Assembly: GCA_964500445.1 (NCBI GenBank)
Contig: CAZCOG010000010.1
Location: 78,183-142,182 of the forward strand
Direction of reading: 5' to 3'
Source: Persicitalea sp964500445
GTDB lineage: Bacteria > Bacteroidota > Bacteroidia > Cytophagales > Spirosomataceae
Length of the DNA: 64,000 nucleotides
Positions 26,728 to 34,529 of the stretch are shown one piece after another; position 1 is the stretch's first letter; each line of letters starts with the position of its first letter. The notes beneath the pieces are model-generated. The model was not told where the DNA came from. It saw only the letters and a list, made by a program, of their open reading frames with translations, and did no database searches. Position numbers and translations under genes: made by a program.

Positions 26728-28146
26728 ATGAATAGTAAGATTACAACTGTGGAGATAAAGTACGGGCAATTGCACAGATTTTTATTTGCTATGCCATGCC
26801 TTTTATTTTTCTTCTCCCTCCCGGCCTTCTCCCAGAAAACTACCTCCCGCCCTCCCAACATTATCCTCATTCTGGTGGATGATATGGGCGTGGGCGATGT
26901 GGGCTGCTATGGTGGAAAAGTAGCGCCGACGCCTAATATAGACCGCTTAGCTACCGAAGGAACGCGCTTTACGCAATATTATAGCGGGTCACCCATTTGT
27001 TCACCTTCGCGCACGGCCCTTACCACGGGTATGCACCCCGCCCGCTGGAACATCACATCTTTCCTCAGTGACAAGAAGCACAACCGCACCTGCGAAATGG
27101 CAGATTTTCTCGATCCTTCGGCCCCGTCGGTGGCGCGGGCTTTGCGGCAGAATGGTTACCGCACGGCCCACTTCGGCAAGTGGCACATGGGCGGCGGGCG
27201 CGACGTGACCGAAGCCCCCGGCATTCCTGAGTACGGTTTCGACGAATATTCCAGTACTTACGAAAGTCCCGACCCCGATCCGCTGCTAACGGCTACCAAC
27301 TGGATCTGGTCAAAGGAAGACAGCATCAAGCGCTGGAACCGTACAGCCTATTTCGTGGATAAGACATTGGAATTTTTATCAAAAAATCGCGAAAGTGCCT
27401 CTTACATAAACCTCTGGCCCGACGATGTGCACACGCCCTGGATTCCTGACGCCGAAACGATGGAAGTACACCCGCGCGATTCTGAGAAACTACCCAGTTT
27501 GCAGGAGGTACTTGTGGAACTCGACACTCAGATCGGGCGCCTGATGGCAGGTCTCAAAGCCCTGGGGCTGGACGAGAACACGCTGGTGATTTTCACGAGT
27601 GACAACGGTCCCTTGCCCGCCTTCGGCGATCGCCGCACAGTGGGGCTGCGCGGCACCAAACTTTCACTCTACGAAGGAGGTATCCGAATGCCGTTCATTG
27701 TTCGCTATCCGGGAAAAGTACCCGCTGGGCGCGTTGATACGGAGAGCGTAATGGTAGCGATGGACCTGCTGCCAACATTTTGTAAAATCACGAACTCTCC
27801 GGTGCCCGACTCCCAAAAGTTGGACGGAGTAAATGTTTCCGATGCCTGGTTTGGCAAGAAGTTCGTCCGGCAACAGCCGATTTACTGGGAGTACGGACGA
27901 AATAACGTGAGTTTCAGGTATCCTCCCGACGCCGAAGACGTCAGTCCAAATCTGGCGATGCGGCTTGGAACGTGGAAACTTACCATCAACGATGATGGCA
28001 CCGATGCGCAGTTATTCGACATTAAAAAAGATGCTCCCGAGACGCGAAACGTAGCTACGCAAAACCCGAAAATCGTGCAGGAAATGAGCCAACAGCTGCT
28101 GGCGTGGCGGAAGTCGTTACCTTCTCTCGCTAACCGTGCGCAGTGA
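26728..28146 (+). CDS. secreted sulfatase
   Basis: A 472-residue sulfatase, second of a pair. The active-site motif is CSPSRTALTTG with C91 as the formylglycine precursor, preceded by PNIILILVDDMGVGDVGCYG and followed by GKWHMGGG and FTSDNGPLP. The hydrophobic segment MPCLLFFFSLPAFSQ (from 26791) is the signal peptide; translation may start there rather than at 26728, since 21 charged residues precede it. Substrate is not predictable. Probably co-transcribed with the first sulfatase, and convergent with the permease at 28186. Confidence 0.92.
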   Translation: MNSKITTVEIKYGQLHRFLFAMPCLLFFFSLPAFSQKTTSRPPNIILILVDDMGVGDVGCYGGKVAPTPNIDRLATEGTRFTQYYSGSPICSPSRTALTTGMHPARWNITSFLSDKKHNRTCEMADFLDPSAPSVARALRQNGYRTAHFGKWHMGGGRDVTEAPGIPEYGFDEYSSTYESPDPDPLLTATNWIWSKEDSIKRWNRTAYFVDKTLEFLSKNRESASYINLWPDDVHTPWIPDAETMEVHPRDSEKLPSLQEVLVELDTQIGRLMAGLKALGLDENTLVIFTSDNGPLPAFGDRRTVGLRGTKLSLYEGGIRMPFIVRYPGKVPAGRVDTESVMVAMDLLPTFCKITNSPVPDSQKLDGVNVSDAWFGKKFVRQQPIYWEYGRNNVSFRYPPDAEDVSPNLAMRLGTWKLTINDDGTDAQLFDIKKDAPETRNVATQNPKIVQEMSQQLLAWRKSLPSLANRAQ

Positions 28147-28185
28147 GCTGTCTATAAAGTAAAAGTTCGCTCTCTTTCATTAACC

Positions 28186-30615
28186 TCACTCCGACCGCAG
28201 CGAATCCACGGGATTCATCAGCCCGGCCTTCACAGATTGGTACCCCACTGTCACAAAAGCGATAGATATAGCAAGCAGTGCGGCCAACGCGTAAACCCAC
28301 CATTCGATGTCGATACGATTGGCAAAATCCTGCAGCCAGGTATTCAGGAAATAAGCCGCCACGGGTGCAGCGATAATAATGGCAACTACCACGAGTTTTA
28401 GAAAATCTTTGCTCAGCAGCACGACTACGCTCGACACACTGGCACCCAACACTTTGCGGACGCCGATTTCCTTAGTGCGCGCTTCGACAGTGAAAGTAGC
28501 CAAACCGAATAACCCCAGGCAGGCAATGAAAATGGCCAGAATGGAAGCCGTCGAGAAAAGCTGTCCGTATTGTCGCTCAGTAACATAGGCTTTCTGGTAG
28601 TTTTCATCCACAAAGAAATACTCAAATGGATTACCGGGAAAAGACGATTTATATAGTTTTTCGAGAGAAGCTACTTTGTCGCTCATATGCTCGGGCGTCA
28701 GGCGGATGCTATAATAAGAGGAGAAATTCTGGGGATAAAAGATAACCGGGTCGATGTCGTTCTGGACGCTGGTGTGGTGGTAGTCTTTCACGACGCCAAT
28801 CACATCCAGGTAGCGCTCGTCCCATTTGACTTTGGTTCGTATGGCCTCCTCGGGCGACTTGAAACCCAACTCGGCTACGGCCCGCTCATTGAGCAGTACT
28901 TTCGAATTATCGTTCCAATCGACTGCTGTTTCTTCGGGGGTAAAATTCCGTCCCGCTACCAACGGAATACCGTATGTTTTCAAGTAGCGGTCGCCAATAA
29001 TGGCAAATGCGTAGGACTTCAGTTCATCTTTGGGCTTAGAACCCGGCTGCGTAAAACCGGCGGTACGGAAGTTGTAATAGCGGCCAGGGACACTGCCCGA
29101 GGTACCGTACTCCTGCACGAAACTTTGCTGCGCCAATGTATTGGCAAAAGCGCTTTTTCGGATTGAAAAGGTACTGTCCTGATTGATCTGTGGACCGGAT
29201 ATGACCAGCATCTGCTCGGCTTTTATTCCCAAATCCAGGTTTTGCATGTAGCGTAGCTGACTGAAGATGACAATCGTGGCCAGAATCAGGCAAGTGGAAA
29301 TGGCAAACTGGCCCACTACCAGTCCCTTGCGCAACCAAATCCCTTTGACATTGCTGCTGACTTTCCCTTTCAGCGTTTCAATAGGTTTGAAATTGGAAAG
29401 TACCCAGGCCGTGTATAAACCCGACAGCAAGGCCCCGGCCAGCAACATTCCCAGGCCGTATGCCCAAACGGGCGTTTCGCTCAGGATTTGCAGCGATACA
29501 TCTTTTCCGATCAATTCCTGAAAAAAGGGCTGCAACGAAACCACTATCATCCCCGCAAGTCCGAAACTCAGGAAATTAGTCAACAACGATTCGCCTAAAA
29601 ATTGCCCGATCAGATTGGACTGCGTTGCCCCGATTGCTTTGCGGACACCTACTTCCCCCGCACGTTTCAGGGCGTTGGCTGTGGAGAGATTAACGTAGTT
29701 GAACCAGGCAATGAACAATATTAGTAAGGCAATCCCTGCCAGAATGTAAACGTACCTCACATTACCGACCGTTGGAAATGGATCGTTCGTCGAGGCCGCT
29801 AGGTGCAGGTTAGTTACGGGCTGGAGGCGAAAGTCCGTTCCTGTTTCCTCTACTATTTTCTGTTCGTTACGCAGGGCTTCGAGTTTTTTTTCGAGCTGCC
29901 GATAATCGGTTTTGTCTTTGGTAAGGAAAATGGTTGTAATGTAGGTATCCTCAATGTTATCCAAGCCAGCCCAATCGTTGCCATTCAGGTTTGCCGGATT
30001 CCGTAAAGTTTCCAGGGAAAATACCAAGTCGTAATGAATATCCGACTGATCGGTCATATCCGCAAAGACGCCACCCACGGTATAGGGTGTTTTGCCAAAT
30101 TGATTGTAAAGCGTTAGGGTCTGCCCGAGTGGCGACTCCCCGGAGAAGTACTTTTGAGCGGAAGAAGCGGAAAGAAAAACGGTATTGGGCTGCTTCAATG
30201 CTGCCGCTTGTCCGCTTACCAGAGGAAAACTGAAAAACGAGAAAAAATTACCCTCGACATAACCGATATTTTCCTCCCTAAATGATATATCACCCTCAGC
30301 TTTTTGCACGATACCCGCCGCGATTCCTTCTTCGAAACGACAGTAGTCCGTTATTTCAGGAAATCTTTCCTGCGCAATCGGTGCCCAACCGGGCGCGACC
30401 TGGCTGCCGAATTGCCCTTTTTCATCTTCTTCGATCAATCGGTACATCCGGCCTATATTCGAATGAAATTGGTTGACACTTTTCTCCAGACTTACGTATT
30501 CCAGAATAAAAACAAAGGCCGCAATGCCCAGCCCCAAACCAACGATATTGATAAGGCTGAATACGCGGTTGCGAATCAGGTTGCGGTAGGCGATTTTGAG
30601 GTAGTTGAGCAGCAT
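28186..30615 (-). CDS. FtsX/MacB-type ABC transporter permease
   Basis: An 809-residue protein with two copies of the MacB periplasmic domain plus FtsX permease unit. It starts MLLNYLKIAYRNLIRNRVFS, shows a first FtsX segment (ALKRAGEVGVRKAIGATQSN) and a second at the C-terminus (EARTKEIGVRKVLGASVSSV), and ends MNPVDSLRSE. Family members extrude antibiotics, peptides or lipoproteins, or act as signalling sensors. No ATPase or TolC gene is next to it; the ATPase at 21159 is the nearest candidate partner. It is the intact paralogue of the broken gene at 17212. Confidence 0.9.
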   Translation of the reverse strand: MLLNYLKIAYRNLIRNRVFSLINIVGLGLGIAAFVFILEYVSLEKSVNQFHSNIGRMYRLIEEDEKGQFGSQVAPGWAPIAQERFPEITDYCRFEEGIAAGIVQKAEGDISFREENIGYVEGNFFSFFSFPLVSGQAAALKQPNTVFLSASSAQKYFSGESPLGQTLTLYNQFGKTPYTVGGVFADMTDQSDIHYDLVFSLETLRNPANLNGNDWAGLDNIEDTYITTIFLTKDKTDYRQLEKKLEALRNEQKIVEETGTDFRLQPVTNLHLAASTNDPFPTVGNVRYVYILAGIALLILFIAWFNYVNLSTANALKRAGEVGVRKAIGATQSNLIGQFLGESLLTNFLSFGLAGMIVVSLQPFFQELIGKDVSLQILSETPVWAYGLGMLLAGALLSGLYTAWVLSNFKPIETLKGKVSSNVKGIWLRKGLVVGQFAISTCLILATIVIFSQLRYMQNLDLGIKAEQMLVISGPQINQDSTFSIRKSAFANTLAQQSFVQEYGTSGSVPGRYYNFRTAGFTQPGSKPKDELKSYAFAIIGDRYLKTYGIPLVAGRNFTPEETAVDWNDNSKVLLNERAVAELGFKSPEEAIRTKVKWDERYLDVIGVVKDYHHTSVQNDIDPVIFYPQNFSSYYSIRLTPEHMSDKVASLEKLYKSSFPGNPFEYFFVDENYQKAYVTERQYGQLFSTASILAIFIACLGLFGLATFTVEARTKEIGVRKVLGASVSSVVVLLSKDFLKLVVVAIIIAAPVAAYFLNTWLQDFANRIDIEWWVYALAALLAISIAFVTVGYQSVKAGLMNPVDSLRSE

Positions 30616-30634
30616 GGTTTATTTAGGCTTGTAG

Positions 30635-30656
30635 GGGCGAACCTATGTGTTCGCCC
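30635..30656. repeat. short hairpin repeat GGGCGAAC...GTTCGCCC
   Basis: The arms gggcgaac (30635-30642) and gttcgccc (30649-30656) pair perfectly. The surrounding gtaggggcgaacctatgtgttcgccc resembles a dispersed intergenic hairpin that I recall in other bacterial genomes, but only one copy was noticed in this window. Confidence 0.4.
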
Positions 30657-30676
30657 GATGATGATGTCAATAGAAA

Positions 30677-30692
30677 GGTAAAACCCATGCCA
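30677..30692 (-). promoter_or_regulatory. possible sigma-54 promoter of permease gene
   Basis: On the minus strand, TGGCATGGGTTTTACC. It fits the sigma-54 consensus TGGCAYR-N4-TTGCW except for A in place of G at -12. The spacing is exact and the permease start codon is 62 bases downstream. A possible activator site is the dyad gttcga-aa-tcgaac (30747-30760), inside a larger inverted repeat 30718-30727/30785-30794. Confidence 0.5.
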
Positions 30693-30717
30693 TAAGATTT
30701 ATGATTTGATAATCAAT

Positions 30718-30794
30718 GCTCAAAAGGCGAGAATGGCTATACAGCTGTTCGAAATCGAACACTTTCGTTCGGAACCGGACACCACCTTTTGAGC
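30718..30794. repeat. nested inverted repeat upstream of permease
   Basis: Outer arms gctcaaaagg (30718-30727) and ccttttgagc (30785-30794) are perfect complements. They enclose the dyad gttcgaaatcgaac (30747-30760) and a related gttcggaacc. It lies 55-100 bases upstream of the sigma-54-like promoter, the usual enhancer position for an NtrC-type activator; the outer arms could also act as a terminator. Confidence 0.5.
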
Positions 30795-30841
30795 GTTTTT
30801 CCAATTTAGTGCTTTTATTGTAATCACTTTTCCGACTAATC

Positions 30842-31927
30842 ATGCTCTCTCCCGCCGAACAAAACCATTACTTGCGTCAACTGACTTTACCCGAACTGGG
30901 TAGCGCAGGTCAGCAGCGGCTGAAAGAGGCACGCGTGCTGGTGGTCGGGGCGGGCGGTCTGGGCTGTCCGGTACTTACTTACCTCGCAGCGGCCGGCGTT
31001 GGAACGCTGGGTATTGTAGACTTTGACCACGTCGAAATCAGCAATCTGCACCGTCAGGTACTTTTCACGGTGCAGGATGTGGGACGAAACAAAGCAGAAG
31101 CAGCGGCCGAACGGTTAAAGATATTGAATCCGAACATTCAAATTCAGGTGCATTCCGAAGGGCTGAAAAAAGAAAATGCTTTGTCGATTATCAAGGAGTA
31201 CCAAATTGTGGTGGACGGCTCAGATAATTTCCCAACGCGCTATCTCGTGAATGATGCCTGCGTACTTCTGGACAAGCCATTGGTATTTGGCTCAATTTAC
31301 AAATTCGAGGGCCAGGTCAGCGTATTCAATTACCAAAATGGCCCAACCTACCGCTGCCTGTACCCTACGCGACCCCAGGAAGGGGAAGTACCCAACTGCG
31401 CCGAAATCGGCGTTATTGGGGTACTTCCGGGTATTATCGGCTCGTTGCAGGCAATGGAAACGGTCAAACTCATTACGGGATTGGGTGAAGTACTTTCCGG
31501 GAGCTTACTGGTTTACGACGCGCTACGGACCTCGTTCCAAAAGTACCAATTTGCCGCCCGACCCGAGTCGCGACATATCACTGATTTACAGAACGACTAC
31601 GGCGAAACCTGCGCCATCCCAACGGCAGGCTTAGAAGAAATAGGTTATGATAAATTGGAGCTCGTTATGCAGGAACTCGTGCCGCCGTTGCTGGTAGATG
31701 TGCGCGAACCGCACGAGTACTTACAATTTAATCTTGGCGGTGTCAACTGGCCTTTAAGTACCATTGAACAGCACATCCCCGAGCTTCTGGCCCGTACCAG
31801 CGTGGTACTTTGTTGCCAATCAGGCGTAAGGAGTCGCAAAGCCTACGAAATCCTCGCTCCTGCCCTGCCGAACCACACTTTCAGGCAGTTGAAAGGAGGC
31901 ATCGCAACGGTAAGAGAATGGAGTTGA
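30842..31927 (+). CDS. moeB: MoeB/ThiF adenylyltransferase with C-terminal rhodanese domain
   Basis: A 361-residue E1-like enzyme that adenylylates the C-terminal glycine of a ubiquitin-like sulfur carrier (MoaD or ThiS). The nucleotide-binding GAGGLGCPVLTYLAAAGVG and catalytic SNLHRQVLF segments are visible, as are GSDNFPTRYLVND and the ALFGSIYKFEGQ-like region. The C-terminal rhodanese domain (about 270-361) contains CCQSGVRSRKA. The rhodanese fusion is common in Bacteroidota and may supply the persulfide. XdhC follows on the same strand, pointing to molybdenum-cofactor use. Confidence 0.9.
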   Translation: MLSPAEQNHYLRQLTLPELGSAGQQRLKEARVLVVGAGGLGCPVLTYLAAAGVGTLGIVDFDHVEISNLHRQVLFTVQDVGRNKAEAAAERLKILNPNIQIQVHSEGLKKENALSIIKEYQIVVDGSDNFPTRYLVNDACVLLDKPLVFGSIYKFEGQVSVFNYQNGPTYRCLYPTRPQEGEVPNCAEIGVIGVLPGIIGSLQAMETVKLITGLGEVLSGSLLVYDALRTSFQKYQFAARPESRHITDLQNDYGETCAIPTAGLEEIGYDKLELVMQELVPPLLVDVREPHEYLQFNLGGVNWPLSTIEQHIPELLARTSVVLCCQSGVRSRKAYEILAPALPNHTFRQLKGGIATVREWS

Positions 31928-32034
31928 TTTGGGTACGATGTAAATATGTTTGATCTGGGAATGTTGTTCGTAATAAATCATTCCGCTTTACTACTTTGCC
32001 CCTTTGGAACTTTGTGCCTTTGTCCCTCAAAAAA

Positions 32035-33147
32035 ATGAAAGAAATAAAAGCTATTCTCGCCGCTTACAATACCCTTGACCATGCCTCCCAACACGCTGCC
32101 CTGGCAACGGTAGTCCATGTTGAAGGTTCATCGTACCGCCGCACGGGCGCGCGGATGCTGGTAGTAGACGACGGCACCTGGGTGGGGGGTATCAGTGGCG
32201 GCTGTCTGGAAGGCGACGCGCTGAAAAAGGCGAGATTGGCCATCGCCCGGTCAAAACCGAGCCTGGTCACCTATGATACTACCGAGGACGACGCCCACCA
32301 GATTGGGGTTGGTCTGGGCTGCAATGGCATCATCGACGTGCTGCTGACGCCCGTTCTGCCCGATGATCCGCACAGCCCGATTTCGGTACTTCAGGAGGTA
32401 GTTGCTGATCACCGCCAAGCTAACGTGCTGCTGACTATTACCAAGCTGGCGGGCGACCTGAATGGCTTCGAGACGGGGCATATCATTCGGTACGCTGATC
32501 GTGAAAACCTGCACGCATTGGGTGATGAGTCGTTGGTGGAGCGCCTGGAATCAGCGATTCAACTGGTGCTGGAAAATAAAAAATCGGCGGCTTTGTCATT
32601 CGTTTTAGACGATGGGCGCGAACTGGAAATATTTGCCGAATTCCTGCCACCCGAACTGCACGTGATTATTATGGGGCATCAATATGATGTTTTCCCTCTG
32701 GTCAAAGTACTCCGGGAAGCGGGCTGGCGAGTGACCATTGTCGCCAATCCGCAAAAAATTCACCGGGAGGTTGCGGCATTGGTCAGTGCGGTAGTTATAC
32801 CGGAGGACTTTTCACCTACGCTGATCGATGACTTTACAGCGGTAATCCTCATGTCGCACGATTACAAAACGGACAAGAGAAACTTACCGCTTGTGCTGGG
32901 CGCTCCCTATATAGGAATGCTTGGCCCACGGGTGCGGGCCGAAAGAATTTTTGCTGAATTGAACGAAGAGGGCTTTCCTATTCCGCAAGAAACCAAAGAT
33001 CGGATTTTTGCCCCGGTCGGGCTGGACATTGGAGCCATTACCCCAGAAGAAATCGCCTTATCGATGGTAGCCGAGATCAGAGCGGTATTTTCACAACGCA
33101 AAGGCGGAATGCTAAGGGAGCGCCCTTCCACAATTCATGAGCGTTGA
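32035..33147 (+). CDS. XdhC/CoxI family protein
   Basis: A 370-residue XdhC-type protein. An N-terminal XdhC/CoxI domain (LATVVHVEGSSYRRTGARML, GGISGGCLEGD, GLGCNGIIDVLL) is followed by a C-terminal Rossmann domain (IMGHQYDVFPLVKVLREAGW, LGAPYIGMLGPRVRAERIF). XdhC delivers and sulfurates the molybdenum cofactor for xanthine dehydrogenase-type hydroxylases. The ATG at 32035 is used rather than a TTG at 31996. No xanthine dehydrogenase gene is in the window; moeB lies directly upstream. Confidence 0.9.
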   Translation: MKEIKAILAAYNTLDHASQHAALATVVHVEGSSYRRTGARMLVVDDGTWVGGISGGCLEGDALKKARLAIARSKPSLVTYDTTEDDAHQIGVGLGCNGIIDVLLTPVLPDDPHSPISVLQEVVADHRQANVLLTITKLAGDLNGFETGHIIRYADRENLHALGDESLVERLESAIQLVLENKKSAALSFVLDDGRELEIFAEFLPPELHVIIMGHQYDVFPLVKVLREAGWRVTIVANPQKIHREVAALVSAVVIPEDFSPTLIDDFTAVILMSHDYKTDKRNLPLVLGAPYIGMLGPRVRAERIFAELNEEGFPIPQETKDRIFAPVGLDIGAITPEEIALSMVAEIRAVFSQRKGGMLRERPSTIHER

Positions 33148-33610
33148 CGGACCTTTCGACCCCGAAAAAGGTGAAAAGTTACCCGCACCAATTCCTATTA
33201 ACTATAATTTTTACCAGAAAAGTACAAATAAATTCTCCTGACTCTCTCTGATTTTTTCAAAAAAAGCCGACCTTCTCCACTTTTTTTTGATTTTTCATTT
33301 ATCAGTTCGCTTTTTTAGAAAAGTACAGAATTGACACGAAAACGCTTCTTGGCTGCTTTTTGCCGTTTACCGACAATACCCCTGCTTTTCCTTCGTTTTG
33401 CAAATCATTGTTCCGACAATTTCTAACTTCGTAGAATAATAATAATTGTATTATCCGAAGATTGACGTATACAATTCAACAGTGATTATTGTCATTTTCA
33501 AGCCACTTTAAGTACTGTTAGTCAGTTTTTTATCGAACGGTAAAACTTTTTTTACACAATCACGTTACCTTTGCTGACTATTAAATTATGTAGAACGAAC
33601 CTGATTATGC
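33148..33610. other. 463-bp AT-rich intergenic region
   Basis: No gene is visible. It holds several T-runs, a weak hairpin (CTTCG...CGAAG, 33427-33460), and near its right end TACCTTTG (33566-33573), a -7-like element 38 bases before the transglycosylase start. It probably holds a long 5' leader and the promoter. Confidence 0.5.
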
Positions 33611-34414
33611 ATGATACGATTCTTAATGATTGCCGTATCGGTGATGTCGCTGGGCGTGTTTACTTTCGATCGCACAGATACTAAGACACCTGCCGCCGAA
33701 GTCACTTCGGAGCCAACCGTAACAGCAGTAGAACCGAATTTTGATTTAAGTATTCTCAATGTGCAGTTTTGTGGCGACACCCTGCCCCTGCATCATTCCA
33801 CGGTAGCCAAACGCTACCAAACCGCCGTCCGCTTTTACGATCATCCTTCTTTCGCGCGCTCCCGTGTGGGTGCCAAGAAGAAAATGAAGCAGATCGAGAC
33901 TATACTGAAAAAGTACGGTATTCCTTCCGACTTCAAGTACGTACCCTACATCGAAAGCGCGATGAATGGCGAAGCCGTTTCACCTCGTGGAGCTACGGGC
34001 TACTGGCAATTTATGCCCGCAACCGCGCAAGGGTTAGGCTTGGTCGTGAACGATCAGATCGACGAACGGAAGGATCTGGTAAAGTCCACCAAAGCCGCCG
34101 CCAAGTACCTCAAATGGCTCTACAATGAACTGGGAGATTGGACTCTGGTAGCCGCTGCATACAACGCCGGTCCAAACCGCATTATCCGCCACATGGACAA
34201 GCAGGACAAGGACAACTACTTCGCTCTGCGCCTGAACGGCGAAACGACCAAGTACGTTTATCGGCTGGTAGCCGTGAAAGAATGGGTCAACCAACCCGAG
34301 CGCAGCACTACCTGGGCCGAAGAAGGCACCGTGACCAAGGTGATGACATACATGAAGCGGAAGCGCGAAGCAGCCGATGTAGCGCAAGCGTTGCTGCTGG
34401 CCAGCGCGAGATAG
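33611..34414 (+). CDS. lytic transglycosylase (SLT domain)
   Basis: A 267-residue exported enzyme that cleaves the MurNAc-GlcNAc bond of peptidoglycan with formation of 1,6-anhydro-MurNAc. After an N-terminal hydrophobic signal (about 1-19), the SLT core shows YIESAMNGEAVSPRGATGYW (catalytic E115), QFMPATAQGLGL and AAAYNAGPNRIIRHM. The product feeds the AnmK recycling route whose kinase is at 5908. A strong terminator lies downstream. Confidence 0.92.
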   Translation: MIRFLMIAVSVMSLGVFTFDRTDTKTPAAEVTSEPTVTAVEPNFDLSILNVQFCGDTLPLHHSTVAKRYQTAVRFYDHPSFARSRVGAKKKMKQIETILKKYGIPSDFKYVPYIESAMNGEAVSPRGATGYWQFMPATAQGLGLVVNDQIDERKDLVKSTKAAAKYLKWLYNELGDWTLVAAAYNAGPNRIIRHMDKQDKDNYFALRLNGETTKYVYRLVAVKEWVNQPERSTTWAEEGTVTKVMTYMKRKREAADVAQALLLASAR

Positions 34415-34475
34415 TACTTTGGCTATCGGCAGTCGGCTTTTTCCGTTTCTTGGCGTTACAGATGAAAACCGTACC

Positions 34476-34508
34476 AACTTCCCGAAAGCTTCGAGCTTTC
34501 GGGAAGTT
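34476..34508. terminator. rho-independent terminator
   Basis: Perfect 15-base arms (34476-34490 aacttcccgaaagct and 34494-34508 agctttcgggaagtt) with a 3-base loop, followed by TTTCG on the plus strand. It lies between the transglycosylase and the convergent protease, so it can serve both. Confidence 0.85.
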
Positions 34509-34529
34509 TTCGTTGTAAAAAGCCGATGC

